From Hysterangium stoloniferum (Eukaryota; Basidiomycota; Agaricomycetes; Hysterangiales; Hysterangiaceae): a stretch of 64,000 nucleotides of DNA. The first letter of the stretch is position 1. Every line of letters begins with the position of its first letter. The stretch covers positions 62,001 to 126,000 of the forward strand of contig WHVD01000159.1 of assembly GCA_015178975.1 (NCBI GenBank), in the 5' to 3' direction. Below, piece by piece: positions 47,826 through 59,113 of the stretch. Both the position numbers and the translations under genes were made by a program. The notes beneath the pieces are model-generated. The model worked only from the letters and a program-made list of their open reading frames with translations. It was not told the origin of the DNA and ran no database searches.

Positions 47826-49235
47826 CTTGCTATTAAAACTGTAGAGCCAATTTCCATAAAATTGGGGATTAGATATATGACTGGACCATCATAGCCATCC
47901 CATTGTTGTGACCTTCTAATGCCACCACCCATGATCACAGCACCATACATATTTACCTTCAATACATTCTGTTGTGATTCAGGCCCACATGTTCTTTTCC
48001 CCTTTAGGCCCACATGTTCTTTCCCTTTGTTTCTGTTCATCCCATTATTCCCTTTTGTCCTCTGTGCTCATTGTTTCCTTAGTGCCCATTGTTACCTATG
48101 CCCTATTTTTCCCTTTTGTGTCACCTCCCACTATTGTTTGCAATTGCACTTAAATACATACATGTGGATGGACATCAGATACCTCAGGAGATTTACTCTC
48201 TATAAGTTGAATGAGGTATGTTGCTCTGTTCACTAACTACTAGACAAGATACTGACTCTATACTAGATATTATCTGTTTTAGTTATTACATGTTCAGTGT
48301 TCATGGATGTATACAAAATAATGAATGAGAAGTCAGAATATGAGCAGGAGGATCCAGAACATGCATATGGGCTCATGTGTATGTTTTAATGCATTTTTAG
48401 ATAATCTAAATACAACAGCTGAGATATCACAACCATGTAGGCATGACTCTAGCTGGTAAATTGGAAAACATAGAGAATGTGTTGAACACCAAAACCCCAT
48501 ATGGATAGGAAATAATGAATTGAGAGGGGGAAGTTGAGTAGTGTACATATCAGTGGGAGGGGCATCTAGCTTGGTGGAAGGAAAGGAAACAGAACATGCA
48601 GGACATGGTTCAAAGGTGCCGTAAGACATTCAAAATGAATAGAAAAGTGGAGATGTTACCACCATTGAAAGCTTGACTCATATTTCAATCTACAGCCTAT
48701 TTGTTTGTAACCTGTGTATTTATTTGTGTAAATTGTTTGATGTATTTCACTAAATGTTAAATAATGTATTTGCTCACCAGTAAATCTTGAGAGACTTTCC
48801 AGACAAAAAGGGTATAGCAATGAACAAAGCAGGAGTTGCAGCTGCAGACCAGATACATATGTAGAGGCCAGGTGGCAGGGTGGAAACAAATGACTGAAAA
48901 GGATATATGGATTAATATGTATATGACACATTGAGAATTAGGTACTCACAAAAAATTATGAATGAGGGTCCTGACCCTTGTTCATAATTTTTCATCTAGA
49001 CAGATCATCCACCTTCAAAAGGTGATGTGACAGCTTCCCTGTCATTGCTTAACCATCAACATACCAGCAGTATCACTTAGAACTGAGAGTTTAGAATTCT
49101 AGCACTATGGAGAGTCATCCACTATGCATACATATGTATATATGAATATGAAATTCTGACAGTTGACAACATTTACCAGGTAATGTGGCAGGAGAGCATG
49201 CACAAGTGTTGTAGTATTGTTTCTGTTGGAATATG
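47826..49235. other. 1.4 kb without recognisable genes; contains a palindrome
   Basis: No coding domain is visible. A strong inverted repeat occupies 48951-48992 (AAAAATTATGAA near one end, TTCATAATTTTT at the other). A block near 49080-49130 has an inverted relative near 36530-36590, which suggests an old repeat. Confidence 0.5.
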
Positions 49236-49723
49236 TGTTAAGTTCCAGATCTCAGGGTGGAATTTCTGGTGGGTATTCCAGGGGTTCTGGATGTCCAGAG
49301 TCCAGAGAGTTCTGGATATTGAGTGTACAGAAAGACAGAAGGGACAAGAAACTAATTAAAACTGAGAAGTTGTTACGACCAGACAATCCCGCCGGACTCC
49401 CGGCACTAACCTGTACCCCACCATGCCCTACACGCACCAAATGTCTGTTTATAGGATTTCCTGCCTGGACTCCATACATCAAGACTTGTTACGTTCGACC
49501 TCATTATGACACATATCAGTCACCAGACTTCCCTGGACTCCGTCTCTGTCTATGTCCATCTTCCTCCCACACATCAGTCACCGGACCCCGCTCAGAATCC
49601 CATCACCACTCTAATTGAGCCCCATTCCCGTTTTAGTTAAATGACCTGTCACAATTTGGACTCCGCTCCCGCTCCATTTCCCGTTATGGGTTATGCTTTG
49701 TCACGATTCGGACTCCGCTCCGT

Positions 49724-51121
49724 TGTAGAGAGTTCAATCGGAAAGAGACTAATATGGCTATAGTCTCAAGTCACATCACAGCACAAATTCTTATATATCC
49801 TTTGGCACTCAAGACGACTTCTACACAGCCAAATCAGTTTCATCAAACAGACGACCAAAACTCCATCATGTTCAACACTGCATTGTCCTCCAAAGTAACC
49901 CTCAGTTCCTACTCAAAACCGACTCTTCACTCCCAAATAGAACTCCAGCCAATAACATCTCGCTTCTCCTCATCCTCAGACATCATTTCCAAGCCCCTAC
50001 CAGCCCACTCATGCTCCTCCAAGAAATACCATCGTTTCCTCCGTTGACAAGGTATTCGACTCCCATATGCTCCAGACGATCCTGCCTTCATTCGTATAGA
50101 ACACTATGATGACTCCTCCGAAATCCTCCACTATTGATTCGATCGAGTGTTCCAGCAGGACTGTTCCCCACTGTCATTGGGAATCTGTTACATGGCAACA
50201 TTCACTCCAATAGGAGATCACAGAGGATCCAAGTTATTCAGGACCCCAATTCCAGAGGGAAGTTAAGTAGAGCCTCGTCGAGGTCGTCATTGTTTCGTGT
50301 TCCTTGCGTGGTTGTGGAGCCTACTCACCACCTGGTTCTAAAATGGTGATTGACTGCATTCCCTCCTTATACTGCAAAACTAGGAACAGAATACATCCAA
50401 TCTCGGTTCATCAATTGGTAATATTGTCAAGATTTTGAAATTGAGCATAGCATTTGAGGGTGACGCATTATCATGGGATTCTTGAGTGTTTCTGACTCAT
50501 ATCATCGATGTTTCATCAGCCATCACTTCTATTACTCCATCATCCCTATTGTCTGACTCACTTCCCCTATTGTTCTATTGTGTTTCCCCATTTATCTGTA
50601 TCACATGTCTGATCTCATCTTTTGTTTGTCATTCTCTTATTGTTCAGTGCAGCCTCCCCCTATTATTGTTCACAGCTTTACTAACACTCCTATTGTGATG
50701 ACTCAGAAATGACTCACACCATATTGCATCGTTATTGTGTCGTTGTTTTTAGATGTTTGTTTTGACCTGTGTTTCCTCATGTATATAAGGGCCTCTCTTT
50801 TGCCCACTATTGAACAAGCAATTTCGTTGTATCTCATTTCGAAGCTCATTCTTAAGGACAATCTCTTAAGTCTTACTCTCAGTCTCACTCCAAGGGATAC
50901 TATAGTGTCTCTTATTGTTGAAGTTCTACATTCTACGACATTGGGCTTACATCAGCCTTTTGTATTCATCTTCAACTACGTCATCCAAGGTCCGATCTCT
51001 AGCCTCTTGCTCTGTGTGTTTGGTTATAGACTGGTTTCAAGAACGACTGTGTCAGTGACCATCATAAGGACTTGACCATTGCACGCAGGTTATTAGGTAT
51101 ATTCCTAGTAACAAACTTACA
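49724..51121. mobile_element. 1.4-kb TG...CA insertion of unknown family
   Basis: TGTAGAGAGTTCAATCG...GTAACAAACTTACA interrupts the A/B-family LTR. The flanks CCGT (49720-49723) and CTGT (51122-51125) fit a 4-bp duplication with one transition. A small ORF at 49754-50047 is rich in Ser/Thr and has no domain. It may be a solo LTR or a non-autonomous LTR element. No internal direct repeat marking paired LTRs was found by eye. Confidence 0.6.
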
Positions 51122-51220
51122 CTGTTCCATCCCATTCCTAACACCAAACTTGGTGTTTATTATTCACGTTTTATGTTTTGCTCGCTTCATTTCATTATTA
51201 CTGGATTCAGTATGACATTT

Positions 51221-51940
51221 TGTTACGACTGTGTCGCAACCCTATCGGCCCCGAGGTTATCGCCACCTGTCAATGTTTCAAGTCCTTCTCTCGGAAACCA
51301 TCGGCCCCGAAGCTGATGAATGTTTCGCGAAGATCAAACTCCATTTACGCCCACGTCAAATAACTCGTATTGTCTGGTCAAACTTTGATACGTCCCCTTT
51401 ATTATGTTGATCCGTTCAATCTTATGTTTCGCATATGTCTATCTATATTTGTAGTCCTCGAACCATTTCCTTTTATCGTAATCCCGCTCTCGGTTATCAT
51501 CGGCCTCCGAACTAATCATAAACTTCCCGTTCCTAGTCAAGCTTATTGTTAATACCATGTTCTGCCCTTCTCCCCATTAGTATTTTCCAGACGCCTGTTA
51601 CTGGTATATGAACCCACTGTAATTGTAGTTACTAGGCAATCAGAATATCGACTCAGAATACCCTCATACACCTGTATCAGTCTCATACTAAGAATCCCCC
51701 CATCCACCTTCGCGTGCGCTCGCCCACTCCCGGCCCCGACCCCTTGGCCCGACGCTCGACTTGTCCTTCGATTCCGATCGGTATCACGCCGAAAGGTACT
51801 CACTAGGATTAGTCTTCACCCGCCCGAAATTTAAGGATATCCTACGGATATTTGCGAGGGCGCAGCACATAAGCTGAAGCCAAGTCCTTCCGATCGGTCC
51901 CTGTCGGCCACCGACATTAGTCAGTTTCCAGTTCTTAACA
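51221..51940 (+). repeat. Solo LTR, 720-bp family, copy 2
   Basis: TGTTACGACTGTGTCGC...TTTCCAGTTCTTAACA is flanked by a perfect 5-bp duplication CATTT (51216-51220 and 51941-51945). It is the reverse complement of 34887-35608, with high similarity over its whole length. It is the innermost layer of the nest. Confidence 0.88.
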
Positions 51941-52834
51941 CATTTACTCCACGGTCTATTTAAACTGGCAGATGTTGTACATACAATCCAGTCAGAAAAT
52001 TAGCTTAGATTCCCCCCAGTAATCTAATCCATTTTCCACTCTAAACCCTTGCTTGATTCACATCACTCTCACTAGTCGGAGCCCATGGGCTCCGGCGCAT
52101 CTACCTCTCTCAACTATCTCGACTCACGACCCACAACCTCCGACCTATGACCTACGACCTACAAACCCCACCTGGACTCCTCGGGATTCCTGTCCACCTG
52201 TTTGAAATTGGACAACACGATCTAGCGAGTGTGCAGCCTATAAGCTGAAGCCAAGTCCTACCGGATATCCCACAGGTTTCTCCAGAGACCCACCCTGTGT
52301 GTGTATCCTAACAGAAGTACATACATGACTATGGAAGACTATATAGATGTTCCAATAATTGTACTACAAGTCTGGGAGTATAATAAGACCTATTTGGAAC
52401 TGTTTCCAAACTAAGCATATAATAACAAGTCAGATAAAAGAGGAGACAAAGATGGGGACAGATCAGGGAATAAGTACAAGAACAGTAAATAAATGAATGA
52501 ACATCTGTCAACCAGTCAGTTACCAAATGTGGAACAAAGGAAGTGAGTTGGAATATCCACAGATATCTGATACTATCCATAAATGGATCTTAACACTATA
52601 ATGATTAAGTGTGTGTATTTCCAGGAAAGCCACAGGTTCCAGGCAGGTCAGAACCTTGGTATAGAGAAGTGACAAGTGTTGACAGGGATGATCAGGTGAA
52701 GGTTGGGTCATGGATTAAAGATGTATATAGAGAAATGTGGGGAGTCTGGGTTGGGAAATGGCCAAGGACACTCAGAGATGCTAGCTGGGAAAGGGCAGAG
52801 TCCAATGGGTTCTGGGCCATAACAGGAGGTGACT

Positions 52835-53892
52835 AGTCAAAAGCAGAATATCCATCAAATCAGCTCTGGGAAGCTTGACAATGCTGTCCAAGCCACCTAA
52901 TTCATAAATTCCACCATATCTACCTCTGTCACTCCTCAGACTGTTAGGAATGTGTTGAAGGAAGCTGGCTTCAAGTCAGCAACAAAGAAGAAAGTCCTTA
53001 TGCTCAAGGGGTCTCATCATCAGCAACGTCTAAAGTTTTGCCCAATACCATGAAAATTGGACTATGGAGGACTGGAAGAGGGTGTTGTAGACTGATGAGA
53101 CAAAAATCAATAAGATTGGGTCAGGTATATGTTTGGAAGCAACAAGGGGAACCAGTATCAGACAGGACCAGCACACCAACTGTCAAACATGGAGGGGGGA
53201 ATAACTTGATGGTTTGGGGATGTATGGGCTGGAATGGGGTGGGGAAGCTGATAGAGGTGCAAGAGAACATGGATGCAGTGCAGTATTGTGAGATTTTGGA
53301 GGAGAGAGTGGAGGAGAGCATTGAAAGTTTGGAGATGGCTGAGGATAAGTGGCACTTCCAACAGGACAATGATTCAAAACATACCTCAAAAAAGGCAGAC
53401 CAGTGGTTTTCTGACAATAACATTATTCCCATAAAGTGGCTTGCCCAATCCCCTGATCTAAATCCCATTGAACACCTCTGGCAACACCTCAAGGCCAAAC
53501 TCCAACAATATGACATACCACCCAAAGGAGTACATGAATTATGGGACAGGGTGGCAAAGGGGTGGACTGAAATACCACCAGAGACATGCCAGAAGCTAAT
53601 AAAAAGCATGCCTAGGAGGATACAGGCAGTTTCAAAGGCAAAGGGGGGTCATACAAAGTATTAGATTGTAAAATAATAGAGGGTCAAAAAACTGCCCCAA
53701 TGAGTGATTATTTTGTTTGATTTATTGAGCAATAGGTTTTGATTGGAATCACATGATTTCTTAAGTTGGTAGATAGCCAACATGTTCTAGTATATCATGT
53801 GAATTTTTCAGAATTCTTGCTGATGTCATTCCTTCACACAATACCAATCTTTCTAAAATGCACAAACATTGGGGCAGTTTTTTGACCCACTG
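52835..53892 (+). mobile_element. Tc1/mariner transposon copy 2, 5'-truncated
   Basis: The 3' two-thirds of a transposase is well kept. The open segment at 53038-53664 includes MVWGCMGWNGVGKL, the second catalytic aspartate in WHFQQDNDSKHTSKKA, and AQSPDLNPIEHLWQHLKAKL with the third catalytic position. The upstream part (52835-53037) is related to copy 1 but has stops, and the N-terminal helix-turn-helix is missing, so it cannot make a full enzyme. The 3' end is GCAGTTTTTTGACCCACTG at 53892 followed by TA. A 214-bp inverted-repeat module forms this end (53679-53892). Confidence 0.85.
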
Positions 53893-54464
53893 TATATACA
53901 TAGTCTTCCATAGTCATGTACTTACTCCTCAGTTTTAATCTCAAACTACATAGTCTTGCTCCTTTGTTCTTTCTGTACACTCAATATCCAGAACTCTCCA
54001 GACTCCAGACATCTGGAACTCTCCAGAACTCTGAGTATCTATAAACACTCTGGCATATATCTGTCCTCTGAAATATGGACACCTGAGTGAGTGCATGAGA
54101 GTGCAGCACATAAGCTGAAGCCAAGTCCATCCTGTATTGTGGTAATATGTGAAGATCTGTTCCCAGAGACTCCATGGAGTATTTCCTGGACATCATATCA
54201 GGTTCCAAACCATCTTCTGGACTAGTATCAAGATCTGGAATCTGCTGGAACCTAACCCTCATCCCTCAAGTACCCTTCACCTCAAATCCCATTCTGTGCT
54301 TTTCAGCAGAGATGGATTTCATAGTGGTGGTAAGGAGTCAAGGAGATGAATGAACAAAGTTCAACATGCCAAATTGATACAAATAAGGTCACATGATATG
54401 TTGATGATTTACATGACCCACTCCTACTTTATACTGGTGTAACATTGAAAATCAGAGAAAATAA
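53893..54464 (+). repeat. Fragment of the family-D LTR
   Basis: Starting at the TA where Tc1 copy 2 ends, the sequence matches the reverse complement of 49236-49370 plus 52314-52350. It carries GCAGCACATAAGCTGAAGCC near 54100. Its right limit is uncertain. The layout suggests that the Tc1 copy inserted into, or was joined to, this LTR. Confidence 0.5.
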
Positions 54465-54466
54465 TA

Positions 54467-54680
54467 GAGGGTCAAAAAACTGCCCCAATGAGTGATTACT
54501 TTGTTTGATTTATTGAGCAATGACCTTTGATTGGAATCACATGATTTCTTAAGTTGGTAGATAGCCAACATGTTCTAGTATATCATGTGAATTGTTAAGA
54601 ATGTTTGCTGATATCATTCCTTCACACAATATCAATCTTTCTAAAATGCACAAACATTGGGGCAGTTTTTTGACCCACTA
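54467..54680. mobile_element. 214-bp MITE identical in layout to the 3' end of Tc1 copy 2
   Basis: The ends are inverted copies of GGGTCAAAAAACTGCCCCAA. TA flanks both sides (54465-54466 and 54681-54682). The whole unit matches 53679-53892 closely and has exactly the same length. It has no coding capacity. Confidence 0.8.
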
Positions 54681-55271
54681 TAGGTGTTCCAATTATTGTA
54701 CTACAAGTCTGAGAGTATAATAAGAGCTATTTGGAACTGTTTCCAAACTGAGCATATAATAATGAGTTGTCCCAGATACCTCAATCTTCCATACTTATCT
54801 GTAACTTCTGACCAGACTTTTGTCCATGGAACATTTCCAGTTCTCATACTTCTGAACCCAATCCTTGTTCTGCATTTGGTAACTTGTCCATTGACAAGTG
54901 TTCATTTGTTTGCTTGTTGTATTCCCATTTTGGAATACCTCCCCTAATCCATCTTATTGTGATCCTAGTTTGTAGTACAATAACAAAAGAACTTATATTA
55001 GTTTCTGCACATTTGTATTCTACCTTAGGTCTGATATCGACTTAGTTTCTTATTCCTTCCTTCTTTCTGTATGCTTGATATTTGGAACTCTTCAGAACTC
55101 TGAATATCCATAATCTTCCAATGTAAATCCCATCTCTAAAATTAAGGACATTCTGAGTGTTTGTGTAGGGGTGCAGCATATATGTAAGCTGAAGCCAGTG
55201 TCCTGACCCTATCTGGAAGTTCCCAAGTTCCTGGTTATTTTCTGATAGTTCCAGAATAAGTTCCTGACATG
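54681..55271 (+). repeat. LTR-like region, family-D related, upstream of copy C
   Basis: The first part resembles the family-D sequence near 52350 in the opposite strand sense. The last part has GTAAGCTGAAGCCAGTGTCC and ends in GGCACTTAACA. It may be the 5' LTR of copy C, since C-type gag begins 0.75 kb downstream. The left end is uncertain and may be a composite of two fragments. Confidence 0.45.
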
Positions 55272-55580
55272 GCACTTAACAGTATAGGAGGATAACACAA
55301 AACTTTAGGAGTTATTTATCCACTAAAGTGTATATATTTATATTGTTTGTAAAATTAATATTTAAGCAAATTCAGTCTATCAGATGACATTCTGTAGAAT
55401 AAGGAAATATCAATATTTATCTTGTATCTGACAAAAGTTAGTCAAACAAACATATATAGATTATCCTTTTGGGGATAAATTCCACAACAAGGATTGGTTG
55501 GCCAGATAGTTCTGGTTAACTTTCTTAACCAAATAAATTTAAATTATATGAACTACATTTGAAAGTTTGCATAATATACA

Positions 55581-55862
55581 AGAGAATGCATCTCATCCCA
55601 AAGATTAAGTCATAACCCAAATAATTTTGGTTAACTATAATGTTTGTGGACATTTTAAAAGTCACAGAGATACTAGAGAATGCATCTCATCCCAAAGATT
55701 AAGTCATAACCTGAGTAATTTTGGTTAACTATAATGTTTGTGGACATTTTAAAAGTCATAGAGATACTAGAGAATGCATTTTATCCCAAAGATTAGGTAA
55801 CAACCCGGATAATCTTGTATAACCATGACATTCCTGCATATTTTAAAAGAGCATACAAGTCT
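55581..55862 (+). repeat. 94-bp tandem repeat in the leader of copy C, nearly three units
   Basis: Units start at 55581, 55675 and 55769 with AGAGAATGCATCTCATCCCA or a close variant. The first two are nearly identical and the third is more diverged. They lie between the putative 5' LTR and gag. Confidence 0.85.
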
Positions 55863-56027
55863 TAAAGATCAAATTTTGGGGTAATGAAATATAAACCCCT
55901 AAAACATGTAGTCATAGCCAGAGGAAGTAGTCTCACTTAAAAATATGAGGAGTTTTTCATAAAATTTTGTATATTCAATGAATTTTGACTATCCTCCATA
56001 TCAGATCAATCCTGTGACTCACTCATT

Positions 56028-56727
56028 ATGGGTCCCAAACACAAAGCTGCCAAAGGACCATCCCAACTTCAATCCCCATTGCAACTTTATACCACTCAAC
56101 CCGAAATCCCAGTTCAGCCCACAACGTCAGCTTTCATCAAAGAAGTCATTGAGGTAGCAAAAGATCCTGATGCTCCTGAAGTTTCCAACAACAATGATGA
56201 AAAAGAACAGCCAGATAAACTGAAAAAGAAATCTTCCAATGATCCAACTGAAAGGTTGTTCATCAATTCCATTGTAAAATTTGCTGACTATCTGAAATCC
56301 ACTGAGGAAAACAAAGAATCCTCCCATACCAGAGTTAAAGAACCCAAACCATTTACTGGCAAGGATTTGAAAAAATTGAAGAATTTCCTTCTTCAATCCC
56401 ATTTCAACTTCCATGATCAACCCACTGCTTTTAAATCTGACAGTCAAAAAGTCAATTTCACACTCTCATATCTCAAGGATACCACTCAGGATTGGTTTGA
56501 ACCCAGACTTTCCAGAATATCTGATGAGACACCCATATGGCTTGATGACTGGGATGCATTTGTTGAAGAACTGGAAACTAACTTCAGACCTTACGATGAA
56601 TCCAGTGAAGCAGAAAATGAACTAATGACACTCAAGATGAAGGACAATCAACAAGTTTCTTATTATCTCATCAAGTTCAATACCCTCATGCACATTGTGG
56701 TTGGGACAATTCCACTCTCAGACACTA
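56028..56727 (+). pseudogene. Gag N-terminus and capsid of copy C
   Basis: The segment starts MGPKHKAAKGPSQLQSPLQL and contains the capsid signatures KPFTGKDLKKLKNFLLQSHF, NFTLSYLKDTTQDWFEP and FVEELETNFRPYDESSEAEN. It stops being gag at the nested LTR that begins at 56728. Confidence 0.8.
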
Positions 56728-58207
56728 TGTTAAGAAGTGCATGTGGAGCTTATTGGAGGGTTCCCAGAGAAACCCATGGGAAAGCTGGTAGGACTTGGCT
56801 TCAGCTTATAGGCTGCACCCTTGTGAGATCATGTCGTCCAATTTCAGATGGGCAGACAGGAATCCCAGGAGTGGTTGGCAGGTTGAGAGGTTGGAGGGTC
56901 AACTGTGGGAATCCTGCAAAGGTTGAGGGGTTGGGTGGTGATGGGTCAGAGTTCTCATGATAGATAGGTCGGAGCCCATGGGCTCCGATGAGGTAAATAG
57001 TGGTGTGTTTCAAAGAGGAATAGAGTGGGAAATGTACTGAGATTATTGGGGGAAATCTAAGCTGATTTTCTGACTGGATTGTATGTACAACATCTGCCAG
57101 AATATATAGACTGTGGAATGTATATCATACCAAATCCAGTAATAATGAAATCCAAACTAGTAATCATGAAATGAGATAAGGAGGATATCTGAAAACTATT
57201 AAGTATACCAAATTCTAATATACTCTAAAGGTCATTTAAACATCTGGGATGTGATTCAAACATAATTTGGTTTTTAAAAGTTTCAAAAAGTTTTAAACTC
57301 TCTTGTACATTACAAACTAAAGAATCTTTCTGGACAAGAGTAGACAATAAAAAAAATTAGTAGTTTGAAATACTAATACTTTTAAAAAATAGATACTTTT
57401 AGATAGTCCATTCCATGCATATGTATATCATTGGCACCTCTAAATACATATGTATTACTCCGGAATGGATCTGTCAATCTGAACAGATGTCTACTTGATT
57501 CAACATACCCAGAATATATAGGTGATTTCACTTAATAAAGAAGGCCATAGGATGAAAAATTTCAATTATATATCACATATTTACTAGGAAATAACTACAG
57601 TTTAGCTTTTAAAAAACAAATCAACAACAAAAGTATTAGCAAGTATTTACATAACTTGGAAAACCATATACAATAGGTTCTATTAATTGACTCTGAATTG
57701 TTTAAGATGTAATATGGAGAATTATTTCTTATGATTGGTGGTTAACAATATAATAGTCTCAGAGGATATATCACTATTTAAAGATGGAGTTTTGTAGAAA
57801 TATAAATTTTACCAGTAAACATCTGATATTATGTATAATGATTATGGACAACCTCCTAAGTAAACACCAAATTTGGTGTTAGGAATGGAACAGAGTGGAG
57901 TGAAGTCTGAAATGTGACAGGTCATTTGACCATAATGGGAACAGGGCTCAGTTAGAGAGCTGATGGGTTTTCTGAGCAGAGTCCAGTGACTGATGTGTGG
58001 GACAGGGTCAGGGATAGACAGGGATGATGTGTGTGGGGTCTGGGTGGGTATTCCGGTGACTGGTACATGAGATAATGAAGATCAGGCAAGGATAGGTCTG
58101 ATGTCCAGGTTCCAGCAGGTATTCCAGTAAACTGATAACTGGTGCATGTAGGGTGTGGGTGCATATAGGGTAGTGCCCAGAGTCTGGCAGGTTTTCTGGT
58201 CATAACA
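56728..58207 (-). repeat. Solo LTR of the A/B family in gag of copy C, itself interrupted
   Basis: TGTTAAGAAGTGCATGTG...TTTCTGGTCATAACA has flanks CACTA and CACCA that match at four of five bases. The LTR proper is about 800 bp; a 677-bp DNA element (57180-57856) sits within it. Confidence 0.82.
57180..57856. mobile_element. MITE, possibly PIF/Harbinger type
   Basis: The short terminal inverted repeats are GGAGGATATC and GGAGGTTGTC (right end read on the minus strand). A TAA duplication flanks them (57177-57179 and 57857-57859). The interrupted LTR reads ATAAGTAAACACC at this point in its uninterrupted relative near 59790, which fixes the borders. The element is AT-rich and has no transposase ORF. 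A TWA-type 3-bp duplication is typical of PIF/Harbinger elements. Confidence 0.65.
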
Positions 58208-58898
58208 CACCATTTCTATATGGGTCATCCATCACACCTAAAAGATGACATCTGCAAAAAAGAAAAGCTGAAAACTCTCCAACTCATGCAGATGAAAGTT
58301 CAGACATCTGATACCCATTATTGGGAATGAAGAGCAGAATGTTCTCAAAGCAATAAGGCATCATCTAGTAAGTCTTCTGGCAACAACTCTGGTAATAACA
58401 CTGGTAACTCAGGCAATAATACCAGCAAATCAAATTCCAATCAGAAGAAAGACAAGATATCCAATAAGGAAAAACAGTCAACTTCCGATAAACCTGACAT
58501 TTTTCATTTGTTGGGTTCTGATGGTAAACTCACTCCAAAGGAGAAACAACAATGCATGGATAACAACCTCTGTCTTTTCTGCAGAAAAGGTGGACACAAG
58601 GTTTCCAACTATACTGTTAAGTCAAACTCTTCCAAGGCTCACATGACAACTTCCACTACAACTTCAACATCCAAGGAAAAACCTGCCACAGTGTCATAAA
58701 AAAGAGTAAGTAGCCCTCGGAATCTGCACAGACAGAGGGTTGCATTGACTCTCCCCATGTTTCTGAGATTGTCCATCTCAATGCATCTGCTCTTTCTAAC
58801 CCTGACTCATTATTTGTAAAACTCATTTCTGACCTTCTTGGAAATTTAGTGTTCTGAGCTCTGATAGATTCCAGCTCCATGCATTGTTTTGTAGATAC

Positions 58899-59113
58899 TG
58901 TTAGAATTGGAAATACAATATCTACATCAGTCACTTGTTACTGTTATAAGTCCCAGTGTTGCATCAGGAGAGGGATAGATATGTATATATAATCCATTAT
59001 ATCACACTAGACTAATAGGTCCATAGCTCAGTGGTTGAGAGCACTGCTTATATAAAGCTAGAGGTCCTTGGTTCAATCCCAGGCTGGGTCAATTCTTTTC
59101 TATACCTTTAACA
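58899..59113 (+). repeat. Miniature LTR element with tRNA-like gene, copy 2
   Basis: The 215-bp element TGTTAGAATTGGAAATAC...CTATACCTTTAACA has a perfect 5-bp duplication GATAC (58894-58898 and 59114-59118). It sits in the protease region of copy C. It lacks about 40 bp near the middle that copy 1 (36239-36492) has. Confidence 0.82.
59018..59090 (+). tRNA. tRNA-like sequence inside miniature LTR copy 2
   Basis: It has the A box (TAGCTCAGTGG) and B box (GGTTCAATCCC), a T arm and a D arm, as in the copy at 36396. The anticodon arm again folds imperfectly, so it is best read as a tRNA-derived pol III promoter. Confidence 0.55.

Larger units (their letters stand above)
49371..52313 (+). repeat. 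Solo LTR of the A/B family carrying two further insertions
   Basis: TGTTACGACCAGACAATC...GTATCCTAACA has a perfect 5-bp duplication GAAGT (49366-49370 and 52314-52318). The LTR itself is present as 49371-49723, 51122-51220 and 51941-52313. Two TG...CA elements (49724-51121 and 51221-51940) sit within it. Confidence 0.85.
49236..52824 (-). repeat. LTR of a third family (D), split by a nested LTR
   Basis: The outer parts 49236-49370 and 52314-52824 are joined in sequence by comparison with an inverted copy starting at 53893. The ends are TGTTAAGTTCCAGATCTC and TTCTGGGCCATAACA. No clear target duplication is seen (ATATG against GGAGG), so one flank may be rearranged. The left insertion is the A/B-family LTR at 49371-52313. 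Confidence 0.55.
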
